A DNA stretch of 64,000 bases from CAVVSD01 sp963837655 (GCA_963837655.1 CAWIOK010000001.1:186001-250000); one strand, 5' to 3'; positions 25,675-37,081 are shown, numbered from the stretch's first letter. Notes: a model not told the origin generated them from the letters alone. A program made the numbers and translations.

Positions 25675-25995
25675 TACCCGCTTGACCGCCGTGACCGCCG
25701 TGCCGTACGCGCAGATCTCCGTCCAGGTGGTCCCGAGCTCGGACGTGTCGAAGCGGAACGCGACGATCGCGTTCGCGCCCTTGCCCTGGGCTTCCTCGAC
25801 GAGGCGTTCGGTCGCGTGCTCGCGGCCCTCCGCGAGCATCTTCGTCATGCCCTTCAGCTCGCCACCGACGAGCGACTTGAACGACGCGCCGATCTGCGAC
25901 CCGACGTTGCGGGAGCGCACGGTGAGGCCGAACACCTCGCCGTGGACCTCCTGGATGTCGTAGCCCGGGAGGTCGTTCATGGTGGAGATGAGCAT
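25672..25995 (-). CDS. YbjQ/UPF0145 family protein
   Basis: A 107-aa protein: MLISTMNDLPGYDIQEVHGEVFGLTVRSRNVG, GELKGMTKMLAEGREHATERL and GANAIVAFRFDTSELG are the three conserved blocks of the YbjQ family. The family forms pentameric rings in known structures; its role is unclear (heavy-metal-binding has been proposed). The start at 25995 matches the usual family N-terminus. The last bases overlap the palindrome upstream of the dioxygenase gene by 3 bp. Confidence 0.85.
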   Translation of the reverse strand: MLISTMNDLPGYDIQEVHGEVFGLTVRSRNVGSQIGASFKSLVGGELKGMTKMLAEGREHATERLVEEAQGKGANAIVAFRFDTSELGTTWTEICAYGTAVTAVKRV

Positions 25996-26329
25996 GCGCG
26001 ACAGCCTTCCAGATCGCCTGGACCGGCTGTCGAGCTGCGCGGCGCCCCACGCAGCCGGGGTCGTGGGTGCGGTGCGTTCGCCGGACTCCCGACCGCAGAC
26101 GGGTTCAACCGTCCGGTTGTGTGCACGAACCCGCGACATACGCGGCTTAGCGACCAAAGATGGAGAAAGTGGCACCGCGGCCTCACCGACACGCAGCGGC
26201 GGCGACATCTCCCCACCCGTCCGCCCCTCGATGAGCAGTTCGAGACCCGCACCGACCCGCGCACGGCGCCCTGAGCGGAGCCACCCGGAGATCGACCGCT
26301 CCGCGATCTCGTGGATGGGAGCGGGCGTT
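25996..26329. other. Stretch without a recognisable gene
   Basis: No frame here shows a protein family, and I see no tRNA fold or long repeat. A short imperfect hairpin gacgg-gttcaa-ccgtc lies near 26098-26113. The stretch may hold the extreme 3' end of the PAS gene or a promoter for the YbjQ gene. Confidence 0.4.
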
Positions 26330-26978
26330 CACGCCGTGCAGCTTCTCCCGGCCCCGGCGAACGCTCGTGACGAGGTGCTTGCTGACGGATCTGGCGGGCC
26401 GTGCGCGCGTCGGTGCACAGCTCGTGCAGCGCCTGGCCCCGACGGGCCTCGAGACTGTCGAGCTGTGCCAGGCGCGTCGGGTCGGTCTCGGAGCGTGGCG
26501 ACCGCCGCCGGGTTCGCGTGGCGGAACCGCCCCTGGTGGTCGACGACCCAGACGGGCTGTGCGACCCGTGCGAGGATGGCGTCGCGCTCGCGCAGCGCCT
26601 GCTCGGCCTCGCGCTGCGCGGTCATGTCGACGAAGGTCACCACGACGCCGCGCCCGGTCGGGAGATCGATCGGCACCGACGTGTACGAGACCGGGAACAT
26701 CGCCGTCGCGGCGGATGAACCAGTCCTCGTCGCTGTGCTCCGGCTCGCCGCTGCGCGCCGGCAGGATGACCGGGCACTCCGCGACCGGAGAGGGCGTCCC
26801 GTCCCGGTGCCGGTAGTGGACCGCGTCGTGCCCGTTGCGCCCCTGCAGCTCGGAGGCGTCGTCGTGCCCCAGGACCGCGGTCGCCTCCGGGTTGGCGAGC
26901 AGGACGGTGCCGTCGTGATCCACGACCCAGACCGGCTCGGCCACGCGGTCCACGATCGCCTTCAACGAGGCGTCGGTC
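26330..26978 (-). pseudogene. PAS-domain protein, broken by frameshifts
   Basis: Two PAS modules can be followed: VDRVAEPVWVVDHDGTVLLANPEATAVLGHDDASELQGRNGHD (frame 1) and, after a change near 26705, AQPVWVVDHQGRFRHANPAAVATL (frame 2). Between them is VPIDLPTGRGVVVTFVDMTAQREAEQALRERD, the usual PAS-PAC linker. The repeated PVWVVDH motif shows the modules are duplicates. Downstream of the second module no output domain can be recognised. Probably a PAS sensor or regulator whose C-terminus is lost or scrambled. Confidence 0.55.
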
Positions 26979-27005
26979 ACCACGTCCCAGGCGTATCGTC
27001 CGGCT

Positions 27006-27825
27006 GTGCCCGCCAACCCGTCGCTCGACGGCCGCGCGTTCGCGTCCGACGCCGACGTCGTAGGCGGCGACGTGGGGCCCGCGACCGTCTTCCACTACCG
27101 CGAGACGACCGACGGCGTCATCGAGGCCCGCTACGCCGGCGGCGCGATCCGGGCCGGGCACCTCGTCGGCACGCGTGCGGGCGACGAGCTGCGGTTGCGC
27201 TACTCGCAGGTCCGCGCGCGACGGGACGACCGCCGGCGGGCGCTGCACCTCGGTCGTGACCCGACTGGACGACGGCAGGCTCGCGATGGACGAGCAGTGG
27301 GCGTGGGAGTCCGAGCCCGGGACCGGCACCAGCCGCGTCGTGGAGCTGCTGCCGGCTCCCGAGCCGCCGGACGGGATCCGTCCGATCGGACGCGTCGTGG
27401 GCGGCCGCGCCGAGGTGCGCGACGACGACTGGGCGGCCGTGCGAGCGACGGTCCGCCTCGATCCGCTGCGCTTCGCGCCCGATGCACTGCGCGGGCTCGA
27501 CGCGTTCTCCCACCTCGAGGTGCTGTACCGCTTCGACCGCGTCGACCCGGCGGGAGTGCACGTCGGGGCGCGGCGCCCGCGCGGCAACCCGGCCTGGCCG
27601 GAGGTCGGCATCTTCGCCCAGCGGGCCAAGGACCGGCCCAACCGCCTCGGATCCTCGATCTGCGTGCTCGTCGCGGTGCGCGGCGTCGACGTCGACGTGG
27701 CCGGCCTGGACGCGGTCGACGGCACCCCGGTCCTCGACATCAAGCCCTGCATGCGCGGCTTCCTCCCGCGAGAGGACGTCGTCGAGCCGCGCTGGGCCAC
27801 CGAGCTCATGCGCGGCTATTGGTAG
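27006..27825 (+). CDS. Fusion of an N-acetylglutamate-synthase-annotated small domain with a TrmO (TsaA) tRNA methyltransferase domain
   Basis: About 273 aa after one frame change near 27220. The N-terminal 110 residues (NPSLDGRAFASDADVVGGDVG...ARYAGGAIRAGHLVGT...TAGGRCTSVV...WAWESEPGTGTS) match a small beta-rich family usually annotated N-acetylglutamate synthase. The rest (RPIGRVVGG..., LRGLDAFSHLEVLYRF, IFAQRAKDRPNRLGSS, VDGTPVLDIKP) is TrmO, which N6-methylates t6A37 of tRNA-Thr using SAM. The junction is in one open frame with no obvious internal start, so the domains appear fused. Confidence 0.75.
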
Positions 27826-28007
27826 CGCCCGGCGCTACGATCGCCGTGTCATGAAGATCCGCTGACGCGCCCCATCCGACCGCACGCCCAGGGCCGGCGA
27901 GCCCGCGTGCCGACGGCCGTCCGCGATCATGACCACCAGGTTCCCGCCGCCCTCGGGCGACGTGCGCGGTCGGGCCGCTCCCCCACATCACGAACCAGGA
28001 GCGACGC

Positions 28008-28121
28008 ATGCGACGCCATCCGCAACTCCCGGACCGCAACCGCCGGCAGCAGCACCCTCAGCCGCCCAAGCGCGTCACGGTCCGTCCCATCCGCAAGCTG
28101 CCGCCACAGCGCGGCCGCTGA
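28008..28121 (+). CDS. Possible very basic 37-residue protein
   Basis: A short ORF: MRRHPQLPDRNRRQQHPQPPKRV and then VRPIRKLPPQRGR. It has 12 Arg and 2 Lys in 37 residues and no acidic residue except one Asp. The ATG is preceded by ccaggagcgacgc, a good ribosome site. It ends 10 bp before the GTG of the next gene. Such composition suggests nucleic-acid or ribosome binding, but low complexity in high-GC DNA can arise by chance. Confidence 0.4.
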   Translation: MRRHPQLPDRNRRQQHPQPPKRVTVRPIRKLPPQRGR

Positions 28122-28131
28122 GCCCCAGCCC

Positions 28132-28695
28132 GTGGCCGCGGTCGACCTCTACTGGCTGCCCCTCGGTGCCGGCGGGCATTTCGTCCGGCTGAACGGGCGC
28201 CTGTTCGAGACGGTCGCGGCACGGGCCGCGCGGCGGCCGGCCTGCGACCTGTACCACTCGGCGCTGGAGGTCCGGGTCGGGACGGCACGATTCGTGATCG
28301 AGCAGACCCCGGTTCCCGACGCCCACGGCGAGCGGCGCGGCGTCGTCGCCGGTGGCCCGGTCGGGGCGCGCTGGGCAGGCAGGTCGCGGATCTTGCGCTA
28401 CGAGATCCGCCGCTGGCGCGACGGACGCATTCCCGACCTCGACGAGGCCGTCGGCGGCGCGATGCGACTGACCACCGACGAGGACCGCGCCCAGCGGGTG
28501 CTCGACCAGGTCCCGCGGGTCCCGACGCCGGTATGGGGCCGCGACGAGCTCGGCACGGGCGAGATGTGGAACTCGAACTCGGTGATCGCCTGGATCATCG
28601 CGAGCAGCGGGATCGACGCGGCGTCGATCCACCCGCCGCCGGGCGGCCGCGCGCCGGGATGGAACGCCGGGCTGGCGGTCGCTGCGTCTACTTGA
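28132..28695 (+). CDS. Conserved actinobacterial protein, possible PPPDE/permuted-papain-like fold
   Basis: A 187-aa soluble protein with an intact frame: VAAVDLYWLPLGAGGHFVRLNGRLFE, ACDLYHSALEV, RYEIRRWRDGRIPDLDEAV and GEMWNSNSVIAWIIASSGID. The order of an LYHSALEV strand near the N-terminus and an NSNS-plus-helix near the C-terminus resembles PPPDE peptidases (YHTxVxV ... NCNxF). Here Ser stands where the catalytic Cys would be. That comparison is my inference. GTG start at 28132; the 3' end overlaps pilC by a few bases. Confidence 0.65.
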   Translation: MAAVDLYWLPLGAGGHFVRLNGRLFETVAARAARRPACDLYHSALEVRVGTARFVIEQTPVPDAHGERRGVVAGGPVGARWAGRSRILRYEIRRWRDGRIPDLDEAVGGAMRLTTDEDRAQRVLDQVPRVPTPVWGRDELGTGEMWNSNSVIAWIIASSGIDAASIHPPPGGRAPGWNAGLAVAAST

Positions 28696-29900
28696 TCTGG
28701 TCGTACAGCGAGAACATCGGCATGTACATCGCGATGACGATGAAGCCGACGATCGCGCCCACCACGATGATCATGATCGGCTCGATGATCGCGGTCAGCG
28801 ACTTGACGGCCGCCGCGACCTGGTCCTCGTAGAAGTCCGCGATCTTCGAGAGCATCGCGTCCAGCGCGCCCGTCTCCTCGCCGACGCCGACCATGTGGCC
28901 GACCATCGAGGGGAACACCGGGCTCTCCTTGAGCGGGCCGGCGATCGTGCCGCCGCTCTTGACGCTGTCGACGACCTTGTCCATCGCCTGCTCGACGACG
29001 ATGTTGCCCGCCGTCTTGCCCACGATGTCCAGTGCCGCCAGCAGCGGCACGCCGGCCGTGATCAGAGCGGAGAAGGTCCGCGACCAGCGGGCCAGCGCGA
29101 CCTTCTGCACGATGTCGCCGATCTTCATCGGCGCCTTGAGCATCGCGCGCTGGATGAGCTCGCGGCCCCTGGGCGACTTCTTGAACTTGCGGAAGCCGAA
29201 GATCGCTGCCGCCGTGCCGACGATGAGCACGTACCAGTAGCCCTTGACGAAGTCCGAGGCCGCGACGGTCACCCGCGTGATGAGCGGGAGCTGACCGCCG
29301 AACTCCTTGAAGACCCCGGCGAACACCGGCACGAGGAACGTCACGAGCGCGAGCACGACTGACCATCGCGAAGGTGATGATCACCGTCGGGTAGGTCATG
29401 GCGCTCTTGACCTGGCGGCGCAGCGCCTCGGCCTTCTCGAGCTGATCGGCGACCCGGATGAGCGCGCTGTCGAGCACGCCGCCGGTCTCGCCGGCGCGGG
29501 TCATCGCGACGAACAGCGGGTCGAAGACCTTCGGGTGACGCTCGAGTGCGTCACTCAGCGGGAGGCCGGCCTCGACGTCCTTGCGGACCAGGACCAGCGT
29601 CTCCTTCAGCGCGTCGCTCTCGGTCTGCGCCTCCAGCACGTACAGGGCGCGCAGGATCGTCATGCCGCTCGACACCATCGTCGAGAGCTGCCGGGTCATG
29701 ATCGTGAGATCGGCGGACTTGACCCGGTTGCTCCACGGGAGCTTGATCTCCTTGGAGCCGCGCTTCTCCGCGATGTCGAGGACGATGAGGCCGCGGGACT
29801 TCAGCTGGTCGTTGACCGCCTGCTTGGAGTCCGCGTCGACCTCGCCCTTGCTCTGGACACCGACGAGGTCGATGGCCTTGAAGACGTACGTGCTGCTCAT
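28688..29900 (-). CDS. pilC: Type IV pilus inner-membrane platform protein PilC (one frameshift)
   Basis: About 404 aa. MSSTYVFKAIDLVGVQSKGEVDADS starts the typical N-terminal domain. Two GspF modules follow (LTIMTRQLSTMVSSGMTILRAL and WSRTFSALITAGVPLLAALDIVG), each with TRAGETGG or GVGEETGAL, then three membrane segments. The frame changes near 29360 within the first membrane helix. It lies 6 bp after pilT. PilC anchors the motor ATPases PilB and PilT to the growing pilus. Confidence 0.9.
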
Positions 29901-29906
29901 GACGAC

Positions 29907-30986
29907 CTACGCGGCGTGCAGCGCCATGCCCAGCAGGCGGCGCAGCTCCTCGGGGGTGGTCGACCTGCTCTCGGCGAGCTTCGCGCTGATCTGGCCGGAG
30001 CGCACGAGCTGCGCGAGGGCGGTGTCCATCGTCTGCATGCCCTGGTTCGCGCCGGTCTGCAGCGACGAGTAGATCTGGTGCGTCTTGCCCTCGCGGATCA
30101 GGTTGCGGATCGCGGGGGTCGGCACGAGCACCTCGCAGGCGGCGACGCGGCCGGAGCCGTCGAGCGTCGGCAGCAGCTGCTGGGTGACGATGCCCTGGAT
30201 GGCGACCGACAGCTGCACGCGGATCTGCTGCTGCTGCTCGGGCGGGAAGACGTCGATGATGCGGTCGATCGTCTGCGGCGTGTCCTGCGTGTGCAGGGTC
30301 GCGAAGACGAGGTGGCCGGTCTCCGCCGCGGTCAGCGCGGTGTGGATCGTCTCCAGGTCGCGCATCTCGCCGACGAGGATCACGTCGGGGTCCTGACGCA
30401 GCGCGCCCTTCAGCGCGCCGGCGAAGGACTGCGCGTCCGAGCCGATCTCGCGCTGGTTGACGATGCACTTCTTGTGCCGGTGCAGGAACTCGATCGGGTC
30501 CTCGATCGTGAGGATGTGCTCCTCGCGCGTGGCGTTGATCTCGTCGATGATCCCCGCGAGCGACGTCGACTTGCCGGAGCCGGTCGGGCCGGTGACGAGC
30601 ACCATGCCGCGCGGCTTGCGGGCGAACTCGTGCAGGACCGTCGGCAGGCCGAGGTCGTCGATGCTCGGCAGCTCCTGCGGGATGAGCCGGAAGGCCGCGG
30701 CGATCGCCTGGCGCTGGACGTAGGCGTTGACGCGGAAGCGCGCGACGCCGGGGATCGCGTAGGCGAAGTCCAGCTGCCAGTCCGTCTCCAGCCGCTGGCG
30801 CTGGTCGTTCGTGAGGATCGAGTAGATGACCTCACGGGTCGCGGCGGACGTCAGGACGGGGTAGTCCTCGAGCGCCACGAGGCGACCGCGGACCCGGATG
30901 ACCGGGTGCTGGCCGGCGGTCACATGGAGATCGGAGGCCCGGCGGTGCAGGACCTCCATGAGGAGTTCGGCGAAGTCGAAGGACAC
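29907..30986 (-). CDS. pilT: Type IV pilus retraction ATPase PilT
   Basis: A 359-aa hexameric motor ATPase. Walker A GPTGSGKS at 133-140, Asp box ILTIEDPIEFLH, Walker B DPDVILVGEMRD, His box TGHLVFATLHT, and the PilT-specific AIRNLIREGK motif near the C-terminus. GTG start at 30986. The reading frame is intact. It powers pilus disassembly for twitching. It is divergent from ftsH and followed by pilC. Confidence 0.95.
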   Translation of the reverse strand: MSFDFAELLMEVLHRRASDLHVTAGQHPVIRVRGRLVALEDYPVLTSAATREVIYSILTNDQRQRLETDWQLDFAYAIPGVARFRVNAYVQRQAIAAAFRLIPQELPSIDDLGLPTVLHEFARKPRGMVLVTGPTGSGKSTSLAGIIDEINATREEHILTIEDPIEFLHRHKKCIVNQREIGSDAQSFAGALKGALRQDPDVILVGEMRDLETIHTALTAAETGHLVFATLHTQDTPQTIDRIIDVFPPEQQQQIRVQLSVAIQGIVTQQLLPTLDGSGRVAACEVLVPTPAIRNLIREGKTHQIYSSLQTGANQGMQTMDTALAQLVRSGQISAKLAESRSTTPEELRRLLGMALHAA

Positions 30987-31037
30987 GCCCCGGTGATCGA
31001 CCGCGGCCCGTCCGGGCGTGCTCTTCAGTCCCGCTTG

Positions 31038-33044
<2,007 letters not shown>

Positions 33045-33046
33045 AC

Positions 33047-33259
33047 GTGCCCCATCACGATCCATCCGGCCGTGCCGACCCGGGCGAGCTGCTCGCCGGC
33101 AAGGTCGTCATGCGCCGCGGGCCCGACGGCAAGCTGGAGGTCGTCGTGCCTCCGCGCAAGCTGACCGAGACGACGGAGGCGGCCGAGCGGCCGGCCACGC
33201 CGGACGACCCGCGCACCTCCTCGCAGCGCGCGGTGCCGCCCTACGGCGGCGGCATCTAG
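33047..33259 (+). CDS. Small hydrophilic protein after ftsH, function unknown
   Basis: A 70-aa protein starting from a GTG two bases after the ftsH stop, so likely coupled. HDPSGRADPGELLAGKVVMRRGPDGKLEVVVPPRKLTE has a possible short beta-hairpin (KVVMRRGPDGKLEVVV); the rest is Pro/Thr-rich and probably disordered. No family recognised. Confidence 0.5.
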   Translation: MPHHDPSGRADPGELLAGKVVMRRGPDGKLEVVVPPRKLTETTEAAERPATPDDPRTSSQRAVPPYGGGI

Positions 33260-33324
33260 TGCGCTGCTAGTCCCGATCCCCTCCGGGTAGGCCCCGCGCC
33301 GTACCGACCCTGCGGGAGGGGACC

Positions 33325-34507
33325 GTGGACCACTCTGGGCACGCGCGCAAGCGCGTGGCGCGTCGGGCTCTGGCCACGATCGTGCTGTTCTTCGCGTTCC
33401 CGGTGCTCGCCTTGGCCGGCCCTGGACGAGGTGACGGGCGGCATCGCCGTCGTCTACCTCCTCGGGATCGGCGAGATCCTGGCGCCACGCTCGCGGCGGT
33501 CGTGTACTGCCGCTGGGCAGACCGGACCGAGCGGGCGACCACTGCGTCGCCGGCCGCCGCCTGAGCGGCCGGCAGAACGGCCTCGCGCTCGCCGGCGACC
33601 AGATCTCCGCAGCATCGTTCCTGGGCATCACCGGCGCGGTCGCGCTGACCGGCATGACCGGCTTCCTGCTCGGCATCGGCCTGTCGGCCGCGTTCCTGCT
33701 CATCGTCCTGCTCGTGGCCGAGCCGCTGCGCAACCTCGAGCGCTTCACGCGGCCGACGCAGTCGCGACGTGCTTCGAGGGACGCGGGCTGCGCGGCGCCA
33801 TCGCGGTGACGAAGCTCGTCATCAGCACCGTCTTCATGGTCGTGCAGTTCGTCGGCTCCGGCCTCATGGCCAGCGCGCTGCTGCACATCGACTTTGCCGT
33901 CGCCGTGATCATCCTCGGCGGGCTCATGACGCTCTACACGGTCGTCGGCGGCATGGTCGGCGCGACCTACATCCAGATCTTCAAGTGGGCTCGTGCTCGG
34001 GATGATGGGGATGCCGCACGTCATGGTGCGCTTCCTCACCGTCCGCGACGGCCGCGCCGCGCGCTCGTCCGCGCACGGCGCGATGTGGATCTTCGCCGTG
34101 TCCTTCCTGCTGCTGCAGATCTTCGGCTTCGCAGCGCGGCGAGGTGGACGAGCGTCGCCAGCTGCAGGTCAGCCGCCTCGCCGGCGGCGGCGTCGCCATC
34201 GTCGCGATCCTGCTCGCGCTCGGCGAAGGACCTCGACGTCGCCTTCCTGGCCAACGTGGCCTTTTCGATCGCGGCGGCCACGACGATGCCGCTCGTCGTC
34301 CTCAGCCCGGCGATCATGACGATCCCGTTCGCGTTCTTGCTGTGCTGGCTCGGGTCGCTGGCCGGCCGCTCGAACCCTGCCGCGCAGGGCATGCCATGGG
34401 AGGAGTTCAGCGCCAGGGCGTTCCCGTCGCGCCGTGACGAAGGCGACCGGTTCGTGCGCGGCGAGGTCGCCGCGCGAACGCCCGGGAGGACTACGTCGTC
34501 CCGGTGA
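33325..34507 (+). pseudogene. Sodium:solute symporter (cation-acetate symporter type), frameshifted and internally deleted
   Basis: The family is clear: ATIVLFFAFPVLALA, SGRQNGLALAGDQISAASFLGITGAVAL, VVGGMVGATYIQIFK, MGMPHVMVRFLTVRDGRAAR, EVDERRQLQVSRLAGGGVAIVAILLALG and AIMTIPFAFLLCWLGSLAGR. The footprint is only about 390 codons, against some 550 for the family. Residues normally between the helix ending GFAA and EVDERRQ, and between MPLVVLSP and IMTIPF, are missing. The GTG start follows gggagggg. Besides frame changes, these segment losses argue for a real pseudogene or misassembly. Confidence 0.65.
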
Positions 34508-36293
34508 CCCGGGCCACCTCGGCGAGCGAGGTACGGCCGAGCATGACCTTGTGCAGGCCGTCCTCGCGCAGCCGGCGCATGCCGTCGCGGACCGCCACCT
34601 CGATGATCTTGTCGGCGGGCGCGCGCTCGATGGCAAGGCCGCGGATCTCCTCGGTCATGACCATGACCTCGTAGAGGCCGAGGCGGCCCTTGTACCCCGA
34701 GCCGTTGCAGCGCGCGCAGCCCACGGGCTCGTAGGCCTCGACGTCCAGCCACGACGGGAAGCCGTTGGCGCGCAGCGTCGCGACGGGGATGATCGCCCGC
34801 TGCTTGCAGTGCTGGCACAGCGTGCGGGCAAGGCGCTGGGCGACGACGGCGCCGATCGAGCTGGCGACGAGGAACGGCTCGACGCCCATCTCAACGAGTC
34901 GGGTGATGGCCGTCGCGGCGTCGTTGGTGTGCAGCGTGGAGAGGACGAGGTGGCCGGTGAGCGCCGCCTCGACCGCGATCTGCGCCGTCTCGCGGTCGCG
35001 GATCTCCCCGACCATGATGATGTCGGGGTCGGCGCGCATCATGGCTCGCAGGCCGGTCGCGAAGCCGAGGCCGGCGCGCGGGTTGACCTGCACCTGCGTG
35101 ACGCCCTCGAGCTGGTACTCGACCGGGTCCTCGATCGTGACGATGTTCTTCTCGGACGTGTTCAGCACGCCGAGCGCGGCGTAGAGCGACGTCGACTTGC
35201 CCGAGCCGGTCGGGCCGGTGACCAGCACCGCGCCGTACGGCTCGTGGATCGCGCGCTCGAAGCGGTGGCGGTCCTCCTCCCCCATGCCAAGGCGGTCGAG
35301 GTCCATGACCACCGACTCCTTGTCGAGGATGCGCATGACGACCGACTCGCCATGCACGCTCGGGAGGGTGACGACACGGAGGTCGACGTGGTGACCGTCG
35401 ATGCTGAGTCCGACGCGGCCGTCCTGCGGGACGCGGCGCTCGGCGATGTCCAGCTCGGCCATGACCTTGATGCGGCTCACGACGCCGGCGACCATCGCGC
35501 GCGGCACCACCTGCGCCTCGGTCAGCACGCCGTCGATGCGCAGGCGCACGCGCATCGAGTCCGTCTCCGGCTCCATGTGGATGTCCGACGCGCCCTGCTC
35601 CACCGCCTGGGCGATGATCTGGTTGGCCAGCTTGATGATCGGCGCGTCGTCGACGGCCTCGCGCAGATCGACGACCTCGGCCTGAGCGAACTCGTGCTCC
35701 GGGCCGTCCACGAGGTCCGGGACGACGTCCTCCATGCGCCCGAGGCGGCCGACGAGCGCGTGCAGGTCCTCCCGGCTCGCGACCGCCGGGCGGATCTCCA
35801 TCCCGGTCATGATCGCGATGTCGTCCATCGCGACCACGTTCGCCGGGTCGGCCATCGCGACGAGCAGCGTGCGCTCGCCGCGGTAGGCGACCGGGACGGC
35901 GTCGTAGCGGCGCGCCGCGGCGGTCGAGATCAGGCCGGCCGCGGCCATGTCGATCTGGAACGCCGTGAGGTCGATGTGCTCCAGGCCGTGGCGCTCGGCG
36001 AGGGCGCGGGCGAGGTTGTCGTGGCTGATCGCGCCCGACGCCAGCAGCTCCTGCTCGGGCGTGCTCCCGGCGGTGCGCGCCGTGGCGATCGCCGCCTCGA
36101 CCTTCTCCGCCTCACACAGGCCCAGCTCGACGATGACGTCGGTCAGGAACCGCGGACCGCCGGTGCGGCGACGGGGCTTGGTGACCCCGTCCCAGCCGTC
36201 GCGCTCATCGGGCGGGAGGCTGACGTCCGTGAGCCCGGCGGCCGAGGCGGCGCCGTCGGTCTCGTCGGTCAGGTGTGTGGTGATGTCGGTCAC
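34491..36293 (-). CDS. pilB: Type IV pilus extension ATPase PilB / GspE family
   Basis: A 600-aa protein with an intact frame. The N-terminal MshEN-type domain (residues 45-190) has FLTDVIVELGLCEAEKVEAAI. The motor has GPTGSGKSTSLYAAL, NIVTIEDPVEYQLEG, IIMVGEIRDRETAQIA and TGHLVLSTLHTNDA, plus the zinc tetracysteine CQHC...CARCNGSG typical of PilB but not PilT. GTG start at 36293 overlaps the aroE stop (GTGA). It drives pilus assembly with PilC. Upstream in-frame codons to 36986 are antisense to aroE and were left out. Confidence 0.94.
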   Translation of the reverse strand: MTDITTHLTDETDGAASAAGLTDVSLPPDERDGWDGVTKPRRRTGGPRFLTDVIVELGLCEAEKVEAAIATARTAGSTPEQELLASGAISHDNLARALAERHGLEHIDLTAFQIDMAAAGLISTAAARRYDAVPVAYRGERTLLVAMADPANVVAMDDIAIMTGMEIRPAVASREDLHALVGRLGRMEDVVPDLVDGPEHEFAQAEVVDLREAVDDAPIIKLANQIIAQAVEQGASDIHMEPETDSMRVRLRIDGVLTEAQVVPRAMVAGVVSRIKVMAELDIAERRVPQDGRVGLSIDGHHVDLRVVTLPSVHGESVVMRILDKESVVMDLDRLGMGEEDRHRFERAIHEPYGAVLVTGPTGSGKSTSLYAALGVLNTSEKNIVTIEDPVEYQLEGVTQVQVNPRAGLGFATGLRAMMRADPDIIMVGEIRDRETAQIAVEAALTGHLVLSTLHTNDAATAITRLVEMGVEPFLVASSIGAVVAQRLARTLCQHCKQRAIIPVATLRANGFPSWLDVEAYEPVGCARCNGSGYKGRLGLYEVMVMTEEIRGLAIERAPADKIIEVAVRDGMRRLREDGLHKVMLGRTSLAEVARVTGTT

Positions 36294-37081
36294 GGGGGGT
36301 CGAGCACTGCCCTGCGCATGGCGGCAAGGTCGGGGGATCGGCCCGTCCAGGCCACGAACGAGCGCGCACCCTGGCGGACGAGGATCTCCAGGCCGCCGAC
36401 GACCGTCACGCCGCGCTCGCGCGCGGCGAGCTCGAGTGCCGTTCCGCCGGGCCGGTAGACCAGGTCCACCAACGTCGCGTACGTGCCGATCGCATCGGGA
36501 GAAACCGGCAGCTCCTTGAAGGTCTTGGACGGATCGCCGAGACCGACGCTCGTGCAGTTGACGAGCAGATCCGCGGGCGGGAGCGGGCCGGCACCGGGCA
36601 GGACCTCGACGCCGAGGGCGACGGCTCGCTCTGCGGTGCGGTTCCAGACCCGGACCTCGGTGCCGGTCTCGCGCAGCGCCCAGACCACGGCGCGGGCGCT
36701 TCCGCCCGCTCCGAGGACCACGGCGGTCGCGCGCGGGCGCCCCTCGATCGCATCGAGCAGCCCGGGCGCATCCGTGTTGTCGGCGTGGATCGAGCCGTCG
36801 TCGCCGTAGGTCAGCGTGTTCGCGGCCCCGATGGCGTGCGCGGCAGGCGACGCCTCGTCGGCGAGCGCCAGCGCCGCCTCCTTGTGCGGGATCGTCACGT
36901 TGGCCCCGCGGAACCCGGCGGGGCCGAGTGCTCGCGCGGTCTCCGTGAACAGCTCGGGCGGCACGGGGAGACGCTGATAGGTCCAACCCTCCAGGCCGGC
37001 CGCGGCGAGCGCCGCGGCGTGCATCGCCGGCGAGCGGCTGTGGGCGACCGGCCAGCCGAAGACGCCGAGGCGTCTCAGCAC
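36290..37081 (-). CDS. aroE: Shikimate dehydrogenase
   Basis: A 263-aa protein with an intact frame. FGWPVAHSRSPAMHAAAL (shikimate site SxS), NVTIPHKEAALALAD (catalytic Lys), NTDAPGLLDAI (Asp of the KD pair), GAGGSARAVVWAL (NADP loop) and NCTSVGL. It reduces dehydroshikimate to shikimate. GTG start at 37081, overlapping the mltG stop by 7 bp; its own stop overlaps pilB. An enzyme of central metabolism is thus embedded between cell-wall and pilus genes. Confidence 0.93.
   Translation of the reverse strand: MLRRLGVFGWPVAHSRSPAMHAAALAAAGLEGWTYQRLPVPPELFTETARALGPAGFRGANVTIPHKEAALALADEASPAAHAIGAANTLTYGDDGSIHADNTDAPGLLDAIEGRPRATAVVLGAGGSARAVVWALRETGTEVRVWNRTAERAVALGVEVLPGAGPLPPADLLVNCTSVGLGDPSKTFKELPVSPDAIGTYATLVDLVYRPGGTALELAARERGVTVVGGLEILVRQGARSFVAWTGRSPDLAAMRRAVLDPP

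Noticed and set aside
26098..26113. gttcaa-containing hairpin resembling a tRNA T-arm
   Set aside because: No acceptor, D or anticodon arms can be folded around it, and no tRNA-like spacing is present.
27851..27865. Tetrapeptide ORF MKIR followed by stop
   Set aside because: Too short to judge; no ribosome site, no attenuator structure and no biosynthetic gene downstream.
36294..36986. Upstream extension of PilB
   Set aside because: It is antisense to intact aroE, and PilB has a GTG start overlapping the aroE stop.
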